A DNA stretch of 64,000 nucleotides from Symbioplanes lichenis (GTDB lineage Bacteria > Actinomycetota > Actinomycetes > Mycobacteriales > Micromonosporaceae), in NCBI RefSeq assembly GCF_030709675.1, contig NZ_JAUZQD010000026.1:1-64000 (forward strand), in the 5' to 3' direction. Position 1 is the stretch's first letter; each line of letters opens with the position of its first letter. Shown piece after piece: positions 25,926 through 35,763 of this stretch. The position numbers were made by a program, and so were the translations under genes. The notes under the pieces are model-generated. The model was not told where the DNA came from. It did not search any database and was given only the letters and a program-made list of their open reading frames with translations.

Positions 25926-27535
25926 CAACGCCGGCCCCGACGCCCGCCGAGCAGCCGGTCGCGAACGCAGCGCATCGCGCAGCCGGCCTGGCCGGCGCGG
26001 CGGCGCTCATCACCGGGCTGACGGTTCTCGCGCGGCTGGCGGGCTTCGGGCGTACCTTCGTCGTCGCCCGCACGGTCGGCGACGGCGCCCTCGCCAACAT
26101 CTACAACGCCGCCAACACCATCCCGAACATCGTCTTCGAGCTCGTGGCGGGCGGCGCCCTCGCCGGGCTCGTGGTGCCGCTGCTGGCCGGCGCGGTGGCC
26201 CAGGGCGACAAGCAGCGCGTCGGCGCCATCGCCTCGGCCCTGCTGACCTGGGTGCTCACGCTCATGGTGCCGCTCGCGGGGCTGGTCGCGCTGCTCGCGG
26301 GCCCGATCGCCGGGCTCTTCGACGTGCCGCCGGACCAGCAGGCGGTCGCCGCCCGGATGCTGCGGGTCTTCGCGCCGCAGCTGCCGCTCTACGGCATCGG
26401 GATCGTGCTCACCGGTGTGCTGCAGGCCCACCACCGGTTCGCGTGGCCGGTGCTGGCGCCGTTGCTGTCCAGTGTGACGGTGATGGCCGCGTACCTGAGC
26501 TATGCCGCCGTCGACGGCGCCCGCAGCGACCTCGCGGGGTTGAGCCGCACCGGCGAGCTGATCCTCTCCGCGGGCACGACGGCCGGCGTGGTGGTGCTCG
26601 CGTTGTGCCTGCTCATCCCGCTGAGCCGGCTGCGGCTGCGGTGGCGCCCGGCCTACGGCTTCCCCGGCGACGAGGGGCGGCGTGCGCTGCGGCTGGGCTG
26701 GGCCGGGGCGGTCACCGTCGGATCGCAGCAGGTCATGGTGGTGGTCGTGATGGCGCTGGCCGTCGCCGGGCCGCTCGCCCTCTACACGTACGCGCAGACG
26801 GTCTTCCTGCTGCCGTGGGCGGTGCTCGCCGTGCCGCTCGCGACCGCGGTCTACCCCCGGCTGGCGGCGGCCGCCGAGCAAGGTGACGAGCAGACGTACG
26901 CGACGCAGCTGACAACAGCCGCCCGCTCGATCACTCTTCTGGCTTGTCTCGGGGCGGCTGCCCTCGCCGCGCTCGCGGGTCCGGCGGCGGTCATCGTCGG
27001 TGCCCCCGGCATGGCTCCCGGCATCGTCGGCTTCGCCCCGGGACTGCTCGGGTACGCCCTCTTCGCCCTGCTGTCCCGCGCCCTCTACGCCCGCGGGGCC
27101 ACAGTGGCGGCGGCGGGGGCCACGGCGGCGGGCTGGGGCGTGGCGGCCGTCGCGGCGGTGGTGCTCTCGGCCCTGGTCAGCGCGCAGCGGCAGGTGGCGG
27201 GGCTCGGGGCGGCGAACGCGATCGGGATGAGCGTGCTCGGGGTGTTGCTGGCGGTGGCCGTACGCCGGAAAGCGGGTCCGCACGCCCTGAGCGGGCTGCC
27301 GCGCACGGCGTCCGTGGGTATCGTGGCCGCGGTCGTCTCCGGCCTCGCCGGCTGGGCCGTGGTGCGCGGGCTCGCCGCCGCGCTGGACCGCACCCCGGGC
27401 ATCGGTGTGAGCCTGCTGCAGGGGATGCTGGGCGGAGTCGTGGTCGCGGCTGTCTTCGTCGCGGTGGTCTACCCGCTCGCGCGCCGCGATCTGCGGCCGC
27501 TGGTCTCGAAGGTCTCCGGGAGGTTTCGTACGTGA
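25922..27535 (+). CDS. MurJ-like lipid flippase (MOP superfamily)
   Basis: 537 residues with about fourteen membrane segments and MurJ features (ANIYNAANTIPNIVFELVAGGALAGLVVPLL at residues about 58-90). MurJ moves lipid II across the membrane. Placed directly after an MraY-like transferase and before a glycosyltransferase, this paralogue more likely serves a dedicated glycopolymer. GTG start overlapping the previous stop; its own stop overlaps the next GTG. Confidence 0.85.
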   Translation: MTTPAPTPAEQPVANAAHRAAGLAGAAALITGLTVLARLAGFGRTFVVARTVGDGALANIYNAANTIPNIVFELVAGGALAGLVVPLLAGAVAQGDKQRVGAIASALLTWVLTLMVPLAGLVALLAGPIAGLFDVPPDQQAVAARMLRVFAPQLPLYGIGIVLTGVLQAHHRFAWPVLAPLLSSVTVMAAYLSYAAVDGARSDLAGLSRTGELILSAGTTAGVVVLALCLLIPLSRLRLRWRPAYGFPGDEGRRALRLGWAGAVTVGSQQVMVVVVMALAVAGPLALYTYAQTVFLLPWAVLAVPLATAVYPRLAAAAEQGDEQTYATQLTTAARSITLLACLGAAALAALAGPAAVIVGAPGMAPGIVGFAPGLLGYALFALLSRALYARGATVAAAGATAAGWGVAAVAAVVLSALVSAQRQVAGLGAANAIGMSVLGVLLAVAVRRKAGPHALSGLPRTASVGIVAAVVSGLAGWAVVRGLAAALDRTPGIGVSLLQGMLGGVVVAAVFVAVVYPLARRDLRPLVSKVSGRFRT

Positions 27536-28659
27536 GCGACGCAGCGCAGGCGGCCTGGTCCGGCGCGGTGGCGCTGGTGCTGGGCTCGAGCACCGGCGGA
27601 GTCGGCCAGCACGTCCGGTCGCTGGTGCGGGGGCTGAGCGCCGCGGGCTGCCGGGTGCTGGTCTGCGGTCCCGCCGCCACCGAGCAGCAGTTCGGGTTCA
27701 CCGCCGCGGGGGCCGCGTTCGTCGCGGTGGAGATCCCGGCGAGCCCGGGACCGCAGGACTCGGGCGCCATCCGTACGCTCCGCCGCGCCCTCGCCGCCCA
27801 CCCCCTCGACGTGGTCCACGCCCACGGGCTGCGCGCCGGGTTCGTGGCCGCGCTCGCCCGCCCGGCCGCGCCGCTCGTGGTCACGTGGCACAACGCCGTG
27901 CTGGCCAAGGGCCTGCGCGCCGGGGCCGCCGCCCTCGTCGAGCGGATCGTGGCCCGCTCCGCCGCGCTGACCCTGGGCGCCTCCGCCGACCTGGTGACCC
28001 GGGCCGAGGCGCTCGGCGCCAAGCGGGCCCGGCTGTCCGAGGTCGCCAGCCCGCAGATCGCCGGGCCGAAGCGCAGCCGGGCCAAGGTCCGCGCCGAGTT
28101 CCGCCTGGCACCCGACACCCCGCTGATCTTGTCGGTGGGCCGCCTGCACCCGCAGAAGCGCTACGACGTGCTGCTCGAGGCGGCCGTCCGGTGGCGCGGG
28201 CTGGCTCCCGCGCCGGTGACCGTGATCGCCGGGTCCGGGCCCAGCTACATGCCGCTGGCGCAGCGCATCTCCGAGCTGCACGTGCCGGTCCACCTGCTCG
28301 GGCACCGCACCGACGTGCCGGACCTGCTGGCCGGCGCCGACCTCGCCGTCATCACCAGCGACTGGGAGGCGCGGCAGCTCTTCGCCCAGGAGGCGCTCGC
28401 GGCCGGGGTGCCGCTGGTCGCCACCGAGGTCGGCGGGCTGCCCGATCTGGTCGGCGACGCGGCCCGGTGGATCGCGCCCGGCACCGTCGACGCCCTGGAC
28501 ACGGCCGTCCGCGAGCTGCTCGCCGACCCCTCCGGGCGGGCCGAGCTGGCCGCGCGCGGGCCGGTCCGGGCGGCGACGTGGCCCACCGAGGCGGGCACGG
28601 TCGCGGACGTGCTGGCCGCGTACGCGTCGGTCGCCCCGAGCCGGGCCGGTCACCAATGA
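27532..28659 (+). CDS. GT-B glycosyltransferase, family 4-like
   Basis: 375 residues. The N-terminal half carries the acceptor-side loop GSSTGGVGQHVRSLVRGL and the VVHAHGLRAGF motif. The C-terminal half carries SVGRLHPQKRYDVLLEA and the nucleotide-sugar E-x7-E motif region QEALAAGVPLVATEVGGLPDL. No membrane segment, so it acts at the cytoplasmic face. It belongs to the four-gene overlap chain at 25062-30824. Confidence 0.88.
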   Translation: MSDAAQAAWSGAVALVLGSSTGGVGQHVRSLVRGLSAAGCRVLVCGPAATEQQFGFTAAGAAFVAVEIPASPGPQDSGAIRTLRRALAAHPLDVVHAHGLRAGFVAALARPAAPLVVTWHNAVLAKGLRAGAAALVERIVARSAALTLGASADLVTRAEALGAKRARLSEVASPQIAGPKRSRAKVRAEFRLAPDTPLILSVGRLHPQKRYDVLLEAAVRWRGLAPAPVTVIAGSGPSYMPLAQRISELHVPVHLLGHRTDVPDLLAGADLAVITSDWEARQLFAQEALAAGVPLVATEVGGLPDLVGDAARWIAPGTVDALDTAVRELLADPSGRAELAARGPVRAATWPTEAGTVADVLAAYASVAPSRAGHQ

Positions 28660-30824
28660 CGCGCCGGGGCTGGCTCCCGTACCTGCTGGTGATCGTGACC
28701 GCGGCGGTCAGCCTGGCCGGGCTGGCCGTGCGCCCCGCGACCGGGGTGAGCGGCGGGACGGCCGACTACGTGATCGTCGCCGGGGCGGCCGGGCTGCGCT
28801 GGGACGACCTCGACCCGCAGCGCACGCCCACGCTGTGGCAGGAGGCGTCGAGGGGCGCGGCGGGCTGGCTGTCGGTCCGCTCGGCGCACCACACCACCTG
28901 CCCGGCGGACGGCTGGCTGACCCTGGGCGCCGGCAACTTCGCCGTCTGGGACCCCGACCGGGTCACCGGCGCGTGCGCCCCGATGAGCCCGACGCTGGAG
29001 CGGCCCGACGGCATCGGCGCCAACCTGCCCCAGCTGGCGAGCGTCGTGCGGGACAACGCCGACAACCAGCCGTACGGGGCCGTGCCCGGCGCCATGGCGG
29101 AGTCGGTGCGCTGCACGGTGGCCGTCGGCACCGGGGCGGCCGTGGCGGCGGCCCGCCCGTTCGGCCGCGTCGACCGCTATCAGCCCACGCTGCCCGCGCA
29201 GCCCGGCGACCTGTTCAGCCGGTGCGCGCTGAGCCTGGTGGACCTGGGCACGATCACCGGCTCCGGGACGGCCCGGCAGGCGCAGGTGGCGGCGGCCGAC
29301 GCGCTGCTCGCCCGGGTGCTCGCGGCCCGGCCCGAGCGGTCGCTCATGGTCATCGCGGGCGTCGCCGACACCGACACCACCGCGCGGCTGCACGTGGCCA
29401 TCGCCGAGGGCCCGGGCTGGGACAACGGGTGGCTCACCTCGGCCGGGACCGGCCGCGAGGGCTACCTGCAGCTGGTCGACCTCGCGCCGACCGTCCTCAC
29501 CGCGCTCGGCCGCCCCGCCCCCGAAGGGCTTTTCAGCGGGCGTACGGCCACCGTGGCCGACGGCCGTGCGGCGTCCCCGGCCGACTCTCTGCTCGGCGTC
29601 CACGACGCGAACGAGCGCGCCGGGGCCCAGCTGGGTGTGGCCGGACCGTTCTTCCTCGGCCTGGCCGTCGTCCAGCTGCTGATCTTCCTGCTCGTGGTGC
29701 CGCTGATGATGCGCGCGCGCCGGCACGCCGGGCCGACCGGGCCCACGCCGGCCGCGAAGTGGCTGGTCCGCGGGACAGAGGTGGTGCTCATCGCCGCGGG
29801 CCTGAGCATCCCGGCGGCGCTGCTGGCCGACGCGATCCCGTGGTGGCGCGCGGACCGGCCGGGCATCGTCTTCGCGGCGCTGACCTTCGCGCTCATCGCA
29901 GTGGGAACGGCGGCCGTCCGGCTGTCCCCGCTCTACAAGCGCACGCTGTGGCCGCTGGGTGTGGTCGCCGCCGTGGCGCTGGGCGTGGTCGGCCTCGACC
30001 TGCTCACCGGCGCCGAGCTGCAGCTCAACGGCGTCGCGGGCTACTCGGCGATCGAGGGCTCACGCTACGCGGGCGTCGGCAGCGTCGGCCTGGGCGTCCT
30101 GGTGGCGGGGGCACTGCTGGTCGCGGGCTGGCTGGCCCAGCGCGTACGCCGTCCGTGGCGCCCGGTCCTCGTCGTGCTCGCGGGCGGGGTCACCGTGCTG
30201 CTCGCCGGCAGCCCGTACCTGGGGGCCGACCCGATCGGGGCCGTCGCCGTGACCGCCGGCGTCTGCGCGGCCGCCGCGATCAGCACCGGGGGCTGGCTGA
30301 CCTTCCCGCGGTTCGCGTGGGCCGCCGTCGCCGGGGTCGTGGTCACCGCCGGGATCGCCGCGACCGACATGCACCGGCCCGAGCTGGAGCGCGGCAGCGT
30401 CGGCCGGTTCCTGGCCGCCCTGGGCGACGGCACCGCCGGGCCGGCCATTCAGCGCGCCGCCACGTCCAGCGCCCACAACCTGGACAGCCCGCTGACGTTG
30501 CTGGCGCTGGGCGGGGCGCTGATGATCGCGTTCGCGCAGTTCTCGGCGTGGGGCGGGCTCAACCGCGTCTTCGGGCTGCACCCGGCGCTGCGGGCGGGCC
30601 TCGCCGGGGTCACCGTCACGGTGCTGGTGGCGGGGGTGCTGCAGGGGGCGGCGTTCACCGTGGCCGGGGCGGCCGCCGCGGTGGCCGTACCGATGCTGGT
30701 GCTGACGACTTTGCGGGTCCTGGAGCACGCGGCCGATCGCACCCGTCCGGAGGGTGAGACCGACGGCCCGGGTGGTCCGGGGCTGGTGCGCATCCCCCGG
30801 GATCGTGACCCCGCCGTGTCCTGA
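28656..30824 (+). CDS. Membrane protein with extracytoplasmic phosphatase-like domain
   Basis: 722 residues. An N-terminal membrane anchor is followed by an extracytoplasmic domain (about 30-320) with alkaline phosphatase-superfamily traits (DYVIVAGAAGLRWDDLD, a TTCPADGWLTLGAG loop, then DTDTTARLHVAIAEG) and about ten membrane segments from residue 330. The nucleophile Ser/Thr of the superfamily is probably in HHTTCPADGWLTLG. Such fusions occur in actinobacterial envelope loci; a role in modifying the exported glycopolymer is inference. Last gene of the cassette. Confidence 0.75.
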   Translation: MTRRGWLPYLLVIVTAAVSLAGLAVRPATGVSGGTADYVIVAGAAGLRWDDLDPQRTPTLWQEASRGAAGWLSVRSAHHTTCPADGWLTLGAGNFAVWDPDRVTGACAPMSPTLERPDGIGANLPQLASVVRDNADNQPYGAVPGAMAESVRCTVAVGTGAAVAAARPFGRVDRYQPTLPAQPGDLFSRCALSLVDLGTITGSGTARQAQVAAADALLARVLAARPERSLMVIAGVADTDTTARLHVAIAEGPGWDNGWLTSAGTGREGYLQLVDLAPTVLTALGRPAPEGLFSGRTATVADGRAASPADSLLGVHDANERAGAQLGVAGPFFLGLAVVQLLIFLLVVPLMMRARRHAGPTGPTPAAKWLVRGTEVVLIAAGLSIPAALLADAIPWWRADRPGIVFAALTFALIAVGTAAVRLSPLYKRTLWPLGVVAAVALGVVGLDLLTGAELQLNGVAGYSAIEGSRYAGVGSVGLGVLVAGALLVAGWLAQRVRRPWRPVLVVLAGGVTVLLAGSPYLGADPIGAVAVTAGVCAAAAISTGGWLTFPRFAWAAVAGVVVTAGIAATDMHRPELERGSVGRFLAALGDGTAGPAIQRAATSSAHNLDSPLTLLALGGALMIAFAQFSAWGGLNRVFGLHPALRAGLAGVTVTVLVAGVLQGAAFTVAGAAAAVAVPMLVLTTLRVLEHAADRTRPEGETDGPGGPGLVRIPRDRDPAVS

Positions 30825-30944
30825 GCGGCCCCTTCGTGGGTCCCGGGCAACAGGTGTTACTGTGAAATCCCGTGGATGGCGCGTCCTTTTCCCAAGGTCG
30901 TCGCCGGTCTGCAAGACCGAACTGACCGACCACGGGAGCAGGCC

Positions 30945-32669
30945 TTGGCACCAACAGTGCGCGAGACGCGGCACATCTTCGTCACCGGAGGCGTCGCCTC
31001 CTCGCTGGGCAAGGGCCTCACCGCCTCCAGCCTCGGCAACCTGCTGACCGCACGCGGGTTGCGGGTCGTCATGCAGAAGCTCGATCCCTACCTCAACGTC
31101 GACCCGGGCACGATGAACCCGTTCCAGCACGGCGAGGTGTTCGTCACCGAGGACGGCGCCGAGACCGACCTGGACGTCGGCCACTACGAGCGGTTCCTCG
31201 ACCGCGACCTGTCGGGCAAGGCCAACGTCACCACCGGCCAGGTCTACTCGGCGGTCATCGCCAAGGAGCGCCGCGGCGAGTACCTGGGCGACACCGTGCA
31301 GGTCATCCCGCACGTCACCAACCAGATCAAAGAGCGCATCTTCGCGATGGCCGACCCCGACGAGACGGGCCGCATCCCCGACGTCGTGATCACCGAGGTC
31401 GGCGGCACGGTCGGCGACATGGAGTCGCTGCCCTTCCTCGAGGCGATCCGCCAGGTCCGCCACGAGATCGGCCGCGACCGGGTGTTCTACCTGCACGTGT
31501 CGCTGGTGCCCTACCTGGCGCCGTCGGGCGAGCTCAAGACCAAGCCGACCCAGCACTCGGTCGCCGCGCTGCGCAACATCGGCATCCAGCCCGACGCGCT
31601 GGTCTGCCGGAGCGACCGGGAGATCCCGGACAAGCTGAAGAACAAGCTCGCGCTCTACTGCGACGTCGACACCGAGGCCGTCGTGGCCTGCCCCGACGCG
31701 CCGAGCATCTACGACATCCCGAAGGTGCTGCACCGCGAGGGGCTCGACGCCTATGTCGTACGCCGGCTGGGCCTGTCCTTCCGCGACGTCGACTGGTCCA
31801 CGTGGGACGATCTGCTCGTGCGCGTGCACCACCCCCGCCGCACGATCACCGTCGCGCTGGTCGGCAAGTACGTCGACCTGCCGGACGCGTACTTGTCGGT
31901 GAGCGAGGCCATCCGCGCGGCCGGCTTCGCCAACATGGCCAAGGTGCAGCTGCGCTGGGTCCCCAGCGACGACTGCGACACACCGGCCGGCGCCGCCGCG
32001 GCGCTCAAGGGCGTCGACGGCATCGTCATCCCCGGCGGCTTCGGCATCCGGGGCATCGAGGGCAAGGTCAACACGTCCAAGTACGCCCGGGAGCACCAGG
32101 TCCCGATCCTGGGCCTGTGCCTCGGCCTGCAGTGCATGACCATCGACGCCGCGCGCAACCTGGCCGGGCTCAAGGGCGCCAACTCGCTCGAGTTCGACGA
32201 GCAGGCCCCCTACCCGGTGATCTCCACGATGGCCGACCAGCAGGACATCGTCGCGGGCAAGGGCGACCTGGGCGGCACCATGCGCCTCGGCGCCTACCCG
32301 GCCGCGCTGACCCCGGGCTCGATCGTCGCCGAGGCGTACGACAGCACGGAGATCAGCGAACGGCACCGGCACCGCTACGAGGTGAACAACGACTATCGCG
32401 ACAAGCTCGCCAAGGCGGGCCTGCGCTTCTCCGGCACCTCCCCGGACGGGCGCCTGGTCGAGTTCATCGAGCTGGACCGCTCCGAGCACCCGTTCTTCGT
32501 GGCCACCCAGGCGCACCCCGAGCTCAAGAGCCGCCCGACCCGGCCGCACCCGCTCTTCACGGCGTTCGTCAAGGCCGCCGTCGCCTACGCGGCCGCAGAC
32601 GAGCTGCCGGTCGAGGTCGAGCCGGCCGCCGACCCGGACCTGTCGCAGGCCGCGGTGCCGGCGTCATGA
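30945..32669 (+). CDS. pyrG: CTP synthase
   Basis: 574 residues from a TTG just after GGGAGCAGG; an ATG at 30876 would add residues with no family likeness. The synthetase domain starts RHIFVTGGVASSLGKGLTASSLG. The C-terminal glutaminase domain has GLCLGLQCM (nucleophile Cys) and AHPELKSRPTRPHPLF (His-Glu). It makes CTP from UTP, ATP and glutamine. In M. tuberculosis it follows mctB directly; here an envelope cassette and an MFS-ArsR pair are placed between. Confidence 0.96.
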   Translation: MAPTVRETRHIFVTGGVASSLGKGLTASSLGNLLTARGLRVVMQKLDPYLNVDPGTMNPFQHGEVFVTEDGAETDLDVGHYERFLDRDLSGKANVTTGQVYSAVIAKERRGEYLGDTVQVIPHVTNQIKERIFAMADPDETGRIPDVVITEVGGTVGDMESLPFLEAIRQVRHEIGRDRVFYLHVSLVPYLAPSGELKTKPTQHSVAALRNIGIQPDALVCRSDREIPDKLKNKLALYCDVDTEAVVACPDAPSIYDIPKVLHREGLDAYVVRRLGLSFRDVDWSTWDDLLVRVHHPRRTITVALVGKYVDLPDAYLSVSEAIRAAGFANMAKVQLRWVPSDDCDTPAGAAAALKGVDGIVIPGGFGIRGIEGKVNTSKYAREHQVPILGLCLGLQCMTIDAARNLAGLKGANSLEFDEQAPYPVISTMADQQDIVAGKGDLGGTMRLGAYPAALTPGSIVAEAYDSTEISERHRHRYEVNNDYRDKLAKAGLRFSGTSPDGRLVEFIELDRSEHPFFVATQAHPELKSRPTRPHPLFTAFVKAAVAYAAADELPVEVEPAADPDLSQAAVPAS

Positions 32670-33265
32670 CGCGTTTCGAGCACTCGACGCTGAAGCGGGA
32701 GCTGCGCTACGAGGGCCCGGTCTTCTCGGTCCACACCGACGAGATCACCATGTCCGGCGGCGGCACCGCCCACCGCGACGTGGTCCTCAACAAGAACGCC
32801 GTCGGCGTCGCCGCCCTCGACGAGGTCGGCCGCATCGTGCTGATCAAGCAGTACAGGCACCCCGTCGGCCGGCACCTGTGGGAGCTCCCCGCCGGCCTGC
32901 TCGACGTCGCCGGCGAGGACCCGCAGGTCGCCGCGGCCCGCGAGCTGGGGGAGGAGGCCGACCTGCGCGCCGCCCGCTGGGACCTGCTGGTCGACCTGCA
33001 CACCTCGCCCGGCTTCAGCGCCGAGACGATCCGCATCTATCTGGCCCGCGACCTGTCGCCGGTGCCGGACGCCGAGCGGCACACCCGCGAGGAGGAAGAG
33101 GCCGACATCGAGATCGCGTGGGTCGAGCTCGACGAGGCGGTCGCCATGATCCTCCGCGGCGAGATCACGAACGCGGCCGCGGTGGGCGGAATCTTCGCCG
33201 CCGCCCGCGCCCGCGACGACGGCTGGGCGACGCTGCGCCCGGCCGAGACGCCCACGCTGGGCTGA
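32666..33265 (+). CDS. Nudix hydrolase, ADP-ribose pyrophosphatase-like
   Basis: 199 residues, ATG overlapping the pyrG stop. The Nudix box reads GLLDVAGEDPQVAAARELGEEADL: the metal-binding REXXEE is intact, but the box's terminal Gly is Asp. The frame ELPAGLLDVAGE is that of actinobacterial ADP-ribose pyrophosphatases, as next to pyrG in mycobacteria. It would cleave ADP-ribose to AMP and ribose 5-phosphate. Confidence 0.88.
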   Translation: MTRFEHSTLKRELRYEGPVFSVHTDEITMSGGGTAHRDVVLNKNAVGVAALDEVGRIVLIKQYRHPVGRHLWELPAGLLDVAGEDPQVAAARELGEEADLRAARWDLLVDLHTSPGFSAETIRIYLARDLSPVPDAERHTREEEEADIEIAWVELDEAVAMILRGEITNAAAVGGIFAAARARDDGWATLRPAETPTLG

Positions 33266-33273
33266 CGCCGGGA

Positions 33274-33300
33274 AAGGCCGCCGGTGCTGCCGGCGGCCTT
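33274..33300 (+). terminator. Terminator hairpin after the Nudix gene
   Basis: A perfect 11-bp stem AAGGCCGCCGG / CCGGCGGCCTT with a 5-nt loop, nine bases after the stop. The following CT-rich bases are short. It would end the pyrG transcript and excludes a GNAT start at 33284. Confidence 0.72.
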
Positions 33301-33319
33301 CTGGCAGGATGCGGTGCGC

Positions 33320-33742
33320 ATGACGGTCTTGTTCGCGTCCGGCGGGGACGATCCCGAGCTGGAGCAGCGGCTGTCCGACGAACTGGACGCCCTCAACGCG
33401 GCCGCCGTCGGCGCCGACGATCACCAGCGGTTCTCCGTACGTCTCACCGGCGCCGCGGGCGAGCTGATCGGCGGGATCACGGGCTACACGTGGGGCGGCT
33501 GCGGCGGCATCGAGTCGCTGTGGCTGGACGAGGGGCACCGCGGCCACGGGTACGGCGCCCGGCTGCTCGCCGCGGCGGAGGCGGAGATCGCCCGGCGGGG
33601 CTGCGACCGCGTGGTCGTGGCGACGATGTCGTTCCAGGCGCCCGGGTTCTATCGGCGGCACGGCTATCGCGAGGTCGGCTACACCCCGGGCATGCCCGGC
33701 GGCACGGGCAAGCACCATTTCCACAAGCCACTGGGTCAGTGA
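33320..33742 (+). CDS. GNAT family N-acetyltransferase
   Basis: 140 residues from ATG 33320; an earlier in-frame start lies inside the terminator and is rejected. The acetyl-CoA loop is HRGHGYGARLLAAAE, followed by the typical ending APGFYRRHGYREVGY. The substrate is unknown. CAGGAT nine bases before the ATG could be the -10 of a nearly leaderless transcript. Confidence 0.85.
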   Translation: MTVLFASGGDDPELEQRLSDELDALNAAAVGADDHQRFSVRLTGAAGELIGGITGYTWGGCGGIESLWLDEGHRGHGYGARLLAAAEAEIARRGCDRVVVATMSFQAPGFYRRHGYREVGYTPGMPGGTGKHHFHKPLGQ

Positions 33743-33845
33743 TCCTTCCGTGGCCTCTTCCCGGACAGATGCCGGTCGACGAGGGCGATGCTCGCGTCAA
33801 TCGGCCGGAGCGTGATCGAGGGCGATCGCGACCTCGCCCCGTGCG

Positions 33846-35045
33846 TCATTCCGGGCGAGGACCTGGCCGCGCGCCGCTTTGATCGAGCCCCGGCACGGTG
33901 TGGTCAACCCGGCGGCGGCACAGGGCGAGGAGTGCGCCGGCCGCGATCAGGACGGACAGCGTGGCGAAGCCGCCGTCCAGGGCAGTGAGGGAGGCGACGC
34001 CGGCGACCAGCAGCGGGCCGCCGGCGTCACCGAGCTCCCGGCCCAGCTCGGCCGAGCCCATCGTCTGGCCGAGGCGTTCCGGCGGCGCCGCGGCGGCCAG
34101 GGCGGCGAAGCCGAGCGGGGTGATCAGCCCGGTGCCGGCTCCGACTAGGACGGCGGCGGCGAGCACGCCGGCCGGTCCGGGCAGCGTCGCCGCGGCCAGC
34201 CCGGCGGCGGTCGAGATCAACCCCACGACCATCCCGGTACGGGGGGAGAGCCGGCCGTGGTCGAGCGCGCGCCCGGCCCGGGGCTGCACCAGCGCGGCGC
34301 ACAGGGCCAGCACGGACACGGCGGCGCCGGTGGCGATCGGGCCGAGACCGGCGGTCCGGCCGGCGACGGGCAGGAAGCCGACGCCGACGGAGAGGGCGGC
34401 GGTGGCGGCGGCCAGGGCGGCGGTCGGACCGAGGAACGCCGGGGCGCTCAGGCGGCGGGCCAGGTCGAGGACGGTCTGCCGGGTCTTGGGCAGCGGCGCC
34501 ACGACCGGTACGGCCAGCCGGGCCCAGAGCGCGACGGCGGCGCCAAGGACGGTCAGGACCACGAAGAGCAGCCGTAGCCCGCCGGCCCAGACCAGCAGGC
34601 CGCCCAGCAGCGGGCCGAGGGTGTAGCCGATGGACTTTGAGAAGCCGTACGAGCCGAAGGCCCGGCCGTGACGCGCGGCCGGGTTGAGCCGGGCGACGAG
34701 TGCGGACGCGGCCGGGGAGAACGCGGAGGCGGCGGCGCCCTGCCCGAGGCGGGCCGCCCACAGCCAGCCGGGACTGTCGGCGAGGGCGTAGACGGCGGAC
34801 GCGAGGGCGAAGGCGACCAGGCCGCCGAGCAGCACCGGGCGGGCGCCGATCCGGTCGGCGAGGCTGCCGAAGACGGGCTTGAGGAGCACCTCGGCGCCGT
34901 CGTAGAGGGCGAGCAGGCCGCCGAGGACGAGCAGGGAGGTGACCGCGTCGCCGGAGAAGCCGCCGAGGTTGGCCGCGATCGCGTGGGCCCCGAAGGCCGT
35001 CGTGAACCCGGCCGCGTGCAGGGGCCCCATCTGCCGGCGTGCCAC
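33846..35045 (-). CDS. MFS transporter
   Basis: 399 residues, about twelve membrane segments. The loop GSLADRIGARPVLLGG after TM2 is the MFS signature, and RPVLL and GRAFGSYGFSKSIGYTLGP match drug-exporter type carriers. The GTG at 35045 is taken as start, with ATG 35030 as alternative. It stands alone, tail to tail with the GNAT gene; no regulator is adjacent. The substrate is unknown. Confidence 0.84.
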   Translation of the reverse strand: MARRQMGPLHAAGFTTAFGAHAIAANLGGFSGDAVTSLLVLGGLLALYDGAEVLLKPVFGSLADRIGARPVLLGGLVAFALASAVYALADSPGWLWAARLGQGAAASAFSPAASALVARLNPAARHGRAFGSYGFSKSIGYTLGPLLGGLLVWAGGLRLLFVVLTVLGAAVALWARLAVPVVAPLPKTRQTVLDLARRLSAPAFLGPTAALAAATAALSVGVGFLPVAGRTAGLGPIATGAAVSVLALCAALVQPRAGRALDHGRLSPRTGMVVGLISTAAGLAAATLPGPAGVLAAAVLVGAGTGLITPLGFAALAAAAPPERLGQTMGSAELGRELGDAGGPLLVAGVASLTALDGGFATLSVLIAAGALLALCRRRVDHTVPGLDQSGARPGPRPE

Positions 35046-35118
35046 GACGACGAATCTAGCAGGGCTTTCGTGCGCAGCGGCGGGGTCCTCCGATGCCCGC
35101 GGAGGGCCCCGCCCGCGG

Positions 35119-35763
35119 TCAGCAGGAGGAGAGGTGGAAGTTGAAGAGGGTGTCGACGTCGCCCTCGGTGGTGTTCATCGACATCGTGCTGACGCCGCTG
35201 GAGGAGCCCGCCGTGACCCGCAGCTCGGTGTTGATGTTGAGGACGCTCTTCGAGCCGCACGGGGCGTAGGTCAGCACGGGCGCGACGTCCCACGTGGTCC
35301 AGAGGCCGGAGTAGGGGCCGCTGAAGGTGTCGTCCCGGCGCTCGGTTGCCGAGGACCCCTGCCAGTAGTAGCTGGTGCGCTGCAGGGCGGTCGCCCCGGA
35401 CTTCAGGTTGGCCCGGCCGCGGTAGTTGGCCGACGCGATGGCGACGGTCCAGCCGGCCGGGATGGACACCAGGACGCCGAGCTGGCAGTTCTTGCGGCGG
35501 TCGACGATGTCGGCGTCCCCGCCGGCCGCGGCGACGAAGTCGCGGTAGCGGACCCGGAAGCCGGTGTCGTCGCCGTTGCTGACGACCGAGGCGGTGCCGG
35601 GGGCGCAGCCCGATCCGCTGGCGGCGGCGACCTCGACGGTGATCGCGGCAGCGGCGGGCTCGGTGGCCGGCGCGGGCGCGGTGGCGGCGTGGGCGGGGAG
35701 GCCGAGCGGCAGGGCGAGGGCCGCGGCGGCCGCGACCGCGACGACGCGATTGCTGTTGTTCAT
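35119..35763 (-). CDS. Secreted DUF4360 protein, copy A
   Basis: 214 residues. A signal peptide (to about residue 27, LGLPAHA) precedes the DUF4360 domain: GSGCAPGTASV, RKNCQLGVLVSIPAGW and a C-terminal Cys. Four Cys residues probably form two disulphides outside the cell. DUF4360 has no known activity and is common in fungi and actinobacteria. It is divergent from a paralogue at 36095. Confidence 0.85.
   Translation of the reverse strand: MNNSNRVVAVAAAAALALPLGLPAHAATAPAPATEPAAAAITVEVAAASGSGCAPGTASVVSNGDDTGFRVRYRDFVAAAGGDADIVDRRKNCQLGVLVSIPAGWTVAIASANYRGRANLKSGATALQRTSYYWQGSSATERRDDTFSGPYSGLWTTWDVAPVLTYAPCGSKSVLNINTELRVTAGSSSGVSTMSMNTTEGDVDTLFNFHLSSC

Noticed and set aside
30876..30944. ATG start for pyrG 23 codons upstream
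   Set aside because: The added residues have no likeness to CTP synthases and lack a ribosome site; TTG 30945 follows GGGAGCAGG.
33284..33319. Earlier start for the GNAT gene
   Set aside because: It lies inside the perfect terminator hairpin at 33274-33300.
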